From Eikenella sp. (GTDB lineage: Bacteria; Pseudomonadota; Gammaproteobacteria; Burkholderiales; Neisseriaceae): DNA of 64,000 bases. Within the stretch, counting starts at the first letter, position 1, and each line of letters starts with the position of its first letter. This document shows, in pieces, positions 60,504 to 64,000 of the stretch. The notes under the pieces are model-generated. The model did no database searches. It saw only the letters and a list, made by a program, of their open reading frames with translations, and had not been told where the DNA came from. The stretch covers positions 54,140 to 118,139 of the forward strand of contig JAUMZB010000001.1 of assembly GCA_030528345.1 (NCBI GenBank), in the 5' to 3' direction. A program made the translations under genes and the position numbers.

Positions 60504-60526
60504 GTGCTAAGTCAATTTTCTGACGG

Positions 60527-60565
60527 CAAACAGGCTACCTGAAACGCTTTCAGGTAGCCTGTTTG
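60527..60565. terminator. DUS inverted-pair terminator
   Basis: CAAACAGGCTACCTGAAA and its reverse complement, 18-bp stem with 3-base loop; it lies between convergent genes. Confidence 0.88.
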
Positions 60566-60606
60566 TATTGAGGCTCAACGATCAGAGGTTTCGGGTGGTG
60601 CTTGCG

Positions 60607-61113
60607 CTACATCCGGCTCAATTCGCGCTGCAAGGCCTGGATGTTTTGTTGGCGGTCGAGTACATCGCTTTGCAGGCTGTTGATGCGGGCCTGGTGGGCG
60701 GCGTAGGCGGCACCGTTGCCGCGGGGCAGGGTGCGGCTTTCGGTGAGTGCTTTTTGCGCATCGGCCAGCGCACGGCGTTCGTTGGCCAGCTCTTGTTCGA
60801 GAATCATGCGCCGGCCGCTGTTGTTGCGCGTGGTGGGCGGGGCGAGCACGGGGGCGGCCGGTGCCTGATAAGCGGCGCGTTGGGCGGCGGGTGTGCGCAC
60901 GGGTGCGGCGGCGCGTTGCGTTGCGGTTTCGGCTGGCGGCTGCCGTGCCGGGCGCGGGCGTTCGCTGCTGTAGGAGCCGATTTTCGGCAGGTCGGCAGAC
61001 CGGCAGCCGGGGCCGGGTTTGTTGCTGTAGCGGCCGTCGCCGCATTCGTATACGGCTGCAGCTGCAGGCAGGCTGAGCAAAACGCCCAAAGCCAGCAAGA
61101 CAGATGTTTTCAT
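60607..61113 (-). CDS. Exported protein with DUF4124-like start and coiled coil
   Basis: A 168-residue protein with signal peptide M-K-T-S-V-L-L-A-L-G-V-L-L-S-L-P-A-A-A-A. The first mature residues V-Y-E-C-G-D-G-R-Y-S-N-K-P-G-P-G-C resemble the DUF4124 pattern of a small cysteine-paired unit. A P/A/R-rich linker (about 50-95) and a charged coiled coil (about 100-166) follow. Periplasmic; role unknown. DegP is convergent; the ABC-F gene ends 13 bases upstream of its start. Confidence 0.75.
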   Translation of the reverse strand: MKTSVLLALGVLLSLPAAAAVYECGDGRYSNKPGPGCRSADLPKIGSYSSERPRPARQPPAETATQRAAAPVRTPAAQRAAYQAPAAPVLAPPTTRNNSGRRMILEQELANERRALADAQKALTESRTLPRGNGAAYAAHQARINSLQSDVLDRQQNIQALQRELSRM

Positions 61114-61126
61114 TTCGTTTTCCCTT

Positions 61127-63058
61127 TTATTTTAATCCTGCGGCGGCAAATTCCTGCTCTACCGCCAGCCGGGTTTGCTCCAGTTCTTCCTGCCAGAGCA
61201 GCCAGTTTTCTTCCAAGCCGTTTAATTGTACTTTGAGCGCGGCCAGCTTGGCTAAGTGTTCTTGCAATTTGGCCTTATTCTGTTCCGTATAGGCATCTTC
61301 CTGCGCCAGAAAGGTTTCGCTTTCTCGGCGTTGTTCATCGAGCCGGGCCATTTCCCGCTCGACCCGTTCGATTTTTTGTTGCAGCGGTTTGCAGCGTCGG
61401 GCGCGTTCTTGGCGCAGTTGGGCTTCCAGCCGTTTGTTGTCTTTGCGGCTTTGCCCGGCCGGGGAGGCGGCGGGTTGTTCGGCGGCCTGCTCTTGAGCCA
61501 AACGCCATTGGCGGTAGTCGTTGAGGTCGCCGTCGAAGGTTTGCAGGCGGCCTTGGTGGATGAGGAGGAATTGGTCGGTGGTGGCTTCGAGCAGGCTGCG
61601 GTCGTGGGACACCACGATTAGGGCGCCTTGGAAGCTCTGCAGAGCCAGTGTCAAGGCGTGGCGCATGTCCAGGTCGAGGTGGTTGGTGGGTTCGTCGAGC
61701 AGCAGCAGGTTGGGCTTTTGCCACACAATCATGGCCAAGGCGAGGCGGGCTTTTTCGCCGCCGGAAAACGGGGCGACGGGCTGCATGGCCATGTCGCCGA
61801 CAAAATTGAAACCGCCGAGGAAGTTGCGGATGTCCTGCTCGCGCACGTTGGGCGAGAGCTGTTGGATGTGCCAGAGGGGGCTTTGTTCTTCGCGCAGGAT
61901 GTCGAGCTGGTGTTGGGCGAAGTAGCCGATGTTCAGTTTGTCGGCACGGATGATCTGCCCGGCTTGCGGGGTAAGGCTACCTGAAAGGGCTTTGATCAGG
62001 GTGGATTTGCCGCTGCCGTTGACGCCGAGCAGGCCGTAGCGGGCGCCGCTTTCCAGCGACAGGCTGATGTGGTGCAGCACGGTTTCGCCGCCGTAGCCCA
62101 AATCAACCTGATCCAGCTTGAGCAGGGGATTGGGCAGGTGTTCGGGCTGCTCGAAAGCGAAGGAGAAACTGCTGTCCAAATGGGCGGGGGCGATGCGCTC
62201 CAGTTTGGCCAGGGCTTTCATGCGGCTCTGGGCTTGTACGGCCTTGCTGGCTTTGGCTTTGAAGCGGTCGATGAAGGATTGCAGGTGTGTGATGTGTGCC
62301 TGCTGTCTGTTGTAGGCGGCCTGCTGTTGTGCCAGTCTTTGGGCGCGTTCCTGCTGGTAGAAATCGTAGTTGCCGCCGTAGCTTTCCAGCTTCTGGCCGG
62401 CCAGTTCGATGGTGTGGGTGGTGACGGCGTTGAGGAAGTCGCGGTCGTGCGAGATGATGATTTGGGTGCAGGGCAGGGCGGCCAGGTGGTTTTCCAACCA
62501 CAATACGGTTTCCAAATCCAAGTGGTTGGTGGGTTCGTCGAGCAGCAGCAGGTCGGCGCGGCACATCAGGGCTTGGGCGAGGTTCAGGCGCATGCGCCAG
62601 CCGCCGGAAAAAGCGCTGACCGGCTTGCCGTGCTCTTCCTGGCCGAAACCCAGGCCGCCGAGCAGTTTGGCTGCACGGGCGGGGGCGGTATAGGCACCGA
62701 TTTCTTCGAGGCGGGCATGGCATTCGGCCATGCGGATGCCGTTGCCGCTCTGCTCTGCGCTTTTCAGGGTCGATTGCCAGTATTGCAGTTCGGCGTCGCC
62801 CTGCAGCACGTAATCGAGGGCGGATGTGTCCAGAGCGGGGGTTTCCTGGGCAACGGAGGCCAAACGCCAGCCGGCCGGCAAGCGGATGTCTCCGCCGTCG
62901 GCCACGATTTCGCCTTTGATCAGGGAGAACAGACTGGATTTGCCGCTGCCGTTTTTGCCGATCAGGCCGACCCGCCGGCCGGGTGCGATTTGGGCTTGGG
63001 CTTGCTTGAGCAAAACTTTCAAGCCGCGTTGCAGGGTGAGGTTTTTGATTTCGATCAT
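61127..63058 (-). CDS. ABC-F ATP-binding protein, YheS/Uup-like
   Basis: A 643-residue protein with two ABC domains and no membrane part: Walker A G-K-N-G-S-G-K-S-S (about 33-41) and G-V-N-G-S-G-K-S-T (about 330-338), signatures F-S-G-G-W-R-M-R-L and F-S-G-G-E-K-A-R-L, and two L-L-L-D-E-P-T-N-H-L-D. The P-site tRNA interaction linker (about 240-290) is helical, and the C-terminus (about 545-640) is coiled coil. These proteins act on ribosomes. Start at M-I-E-I-K-N-L. Confidence 0.92.
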   Translation of the reverse strand: MIEIKNLTLQRGLKVLLKQAQAQIAPGRRVGLIGKNGSGKSSLFSLIKGEIVADGGDIRLPAGWRLASVAQETPALDTSALDYVLQGDAELQYWQSTLKSAEQSGNGIRMAECHARLEEIGAYTAPARAAKLLGGLGFGQEEHGKPVSAFSGGWRMRLNLAQALMCRADLLLLDEPTNHLDLETVLWLENHLAALPCTQIIISHDRDFLNAVTTHTIELAGQKLESYGGNYDFYQQERAQRLAQQQAAYNRQQAHITHLQSFIDRFKAKASKAVQAQSRMKALAKLERIAPAHLDSSFSFAFEQPEHLPNPLLKLDQVDLGYGGETVLHHISLSLESGARYGLLGVNGSGKSTLIKALSGSLTPQAGQIIRADKLNIGYFAQHQLDILREEQSPLWHIQQLSPNVREQDIRNFLGGFNFVGDMAMQPVAPFSGGEKARLALAMIVWQKPNLLLLDEPTNHLDLDMRHALTLALQSFQGALIVVSHDRSLLEATTDQFLLIHQGRLQTFDGDLNDYRQWRLAQEQAAEQPAASPAGQSRKDNKRLEAQLRQERARRCKPLQQKIERVEREMARLDEQRRESETFLAQEDAYTEQNKAKLQEHLAKLAALKVQLNGLEENWLLWQEELEQTRLAVEQEFAAAGLK

Positions 63059-63170
63059 GAGGGGATACGGGCTACCTGAAACGGGGTTCGGGCAGCTTGG
63101 CAAAGCCGGTCATAAAGGTTGGTGCGTCAGACGTGGCGTTGGGATAGAAAACCGTAGCGGCCGAAGTTTG

Positions 63171-63201
63171 AGGCTACCTGAAACAGAATTTCAGGTAGCC
63201 T
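63171..63201. terminator. DUS inverted pair after hisB
   Basis: AGGCTACCTGAAA and TTTCAGGTAGCCT with a 5-base loop, downstream of hisB on the minus strand. About 110 bases between hisB and the ABC-F start otherwise show another forward DUS (63070-63081) only. Confidence 0.82.
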
Positions 63202-63222
63202 GGCGATATTGCGGCTGCGGAA

Positions 63223-63816
63223 TCAGGCGGTGAGCGTGCCTTTGGTGGACGGCATTTTGCCGGCCATGCGCGGATCATGCTCTACCGCCATGCGCAGGGC
63301 GCGGCCGAAGGCTTTGAACACGGTTTCGGCCTGATGGTGGGCATTGAGGCCGCGCAGATTGTCGATGTGCAGGGTCATCATGCTGTGGTTGACCAGGCCG
63401 TGGAAAAATTCGCTGAATAAATCTACATCGAAGCGGCCGATGATGGCACGGGTAAATTCGATGTTGTAGGTGAGTCCCGGCCGGCCGGACAAGTCCAACA
63501 CCACGCGGCTTAAGGCTTCATCCAGCGGCACATAGCTCATGCCGTAGCGGCGGATGCCGGTTTTGTCGCCCAGTGCCTGCTTTAAGGCTTGGCCGAGGGT
63601 GATGCCGATGTCTTCTACGCTGTGGTGGTCGTCGATATGCAAATCGCCTTTGCAGTGGATGTCCAAATCGATCAGGCCGTGGCGGGCGATTTGATCCAAC
63701 ATATGCTCCAAAAACGGAATGCCGGTATCGAATTTGGCGCGGCCGGAGCCGTCGAGGTTGATGGAAACGGTGATTTGGGTTTCGCTGGTGTGGCGGGTAA
63801 CGGTGGCGGTGCGCAT
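63223..63816 (-). CDS. hisB: Imidazoleglycerol-phosphate dehydratase
   Basis: A 197-residue histidine-biosynthesis enzyme. It has the two manganese-binding repeats [13 protein letters not shown] (about 35-47), [13 protein letters not shown] (about 60-72), F-F-H-G-L-V-N-H-S and [13 protein letters not shown]. It is the monofunctional form without the HisN phosphatase domain. A stand-alone gene here; other his genes are not in the window. Confidence 0.95.
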   Translation of the reverse strand: MRTATVTRHTSETQITVSINLDGSGRAKFDTGIPFLEHMLDQIARHGLIDLDIHCKGDLHIDDHHSVEDIGITLGQALKQALGDKTGIRRYGMSYVPLDEALSRVVLDLSGRPGLTYNIEFTRAIIGRFDVDLFSEFFHGLVNHSMMTLHIDNLRGLNAHHQAETVFKAFGRALRMAVEHDPRMAGKMPSTKGTLTA

Positions 63817-63936
63817 AGGTGATCCTGATGGGGGGGAGTGTATCGGGAGCGGAGGCTACCTGAAAACGAAAAGCGCTTATTCTAACGGATTTTTATGGTC
63901 AGGCCTATTTGCTTGAAATTTTATTCAAGAGAAGAG

Positions 63937-63951
63937 TGACGACACGCCCTA
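63937..63951. repeat. Single end of an M2-type element
   Basis: TGACGACACGCCCTA, identical to the right end of the M2 element. No partner end was found to its left within the 120 bases to hisB. Either a solo relic or one end of a rearranged element. Confidence 0.65.
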
Positions 63952-64000
63952 GGTGTTTAGTCCCGCCATTAGCTGGCATGGATTTATTCTAAAGCGTTCA
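63949..64000 (-). CDS. C-terminal end of an unknown gene running off the right edge
   Basis: On the minus strand a frame enters from the edge and reads E-R-F-R-I-N-P-C-Q-L-M-A-G-L-N-T, then TAG. The stop TAG is formed by the first bases of the M2-type repeat end. It could be the tail of a transposase or of a truncated gene; sixteen residues are too few to say. Confidence 0.3.
   Translation of the reverse strand, partial: ERFRINPCQLMAGLNT

Noticed and set aside
63937..64000. M2-type end at the right edge as the end of an IS whose transposase is the entering frame
   Set aside because: The orientation is wrong: the repeat's outer end (TAGGG) faces the frame, so the frame lies outside the element.

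Overview
The window looks like chromosome of a Neisseriaceae bacterium, most likely Eikenella. The 12-mer AGGCTACCTGAA (reverse TTCAGGTAGCCT), the Eikenella dialect of the DNA uptake sequence (DUS), is scattered through it dozens of times. It often occurs as inverted pairs behind genes, and several gene orders (folC-dedD-cvpA-purF, lpxK-trm112-kdsB, ybeD-lipB-lipA, clpS-clpA) are those of betaproteobacteria. No tRNA, rRNA or CRISPR array was seen.

Bases 1 to about 12,644 are one end of a Mu-like prophage, read mostly on the minus strand. From the right: four transposase-type binding sites at the phage terminus, a repressor on the plus strand, a divergent promoter with a 12-bp palindromic operator, a Ner-like regulator, the MuA-like transposase, the MuB-like ATPase, a run of small early genes (DUF2786, a NinG-like HNH protein, Gam, HU), GemA, Mor, a terminator, then lysis genes (CHAP-type endolysin, holin-like protein, overlapping Rz/Rz1 spanins), a TraR/DksA zinc finger, and the first nine codons of a gp26-like gene at the left edge. 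The head and tail genes lie outside. The prophage cuts a host gene whose 3' remnant lies at 12645-12932.

From 12.9 to 64 kb the DNA is mainly housekeeping: yicC, rph, asparaginase, an FKBP lipoprotein, a six-gene RDD-SpoIIM-DUF4129-DUF4350-MoxR-DUF58 operon, erpA, nusB-ribH, gshA, hemF-nadE, metNIQ behind a probable SAM-II riboswitch, folA-lpxK-trm112-kdsB, a polyamine-binding lipoprotein, xseA, ybeD-lipB-lipA, a GlcD-like oxidase, folC-SPOR-cvpA-purF, hpnD-hpnE, an SDR, ribD, clpS-clpA, cspA, a DegP-like protease, an ABC-F ATPase and hisB.

The least explained material is small. (1) A family of roughly 160-220 bp repeats shares one internal hairpin core, but each copy carries a different pair of terminal inverted repeats; one copy has destroyed a phosphoesterase gene, with a clean TTA duplication. 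(2) A DUF4189-type secreted protein followed by a tiny lipoprotein ending in an E-C-x-x-G-x-C motif occurs twice, at 35.7-36.5 kb and 54.4-55.4 kb. (3) The DUS appears to be reused as stop codon, terminator stem and perhaps ribosome-binding site.
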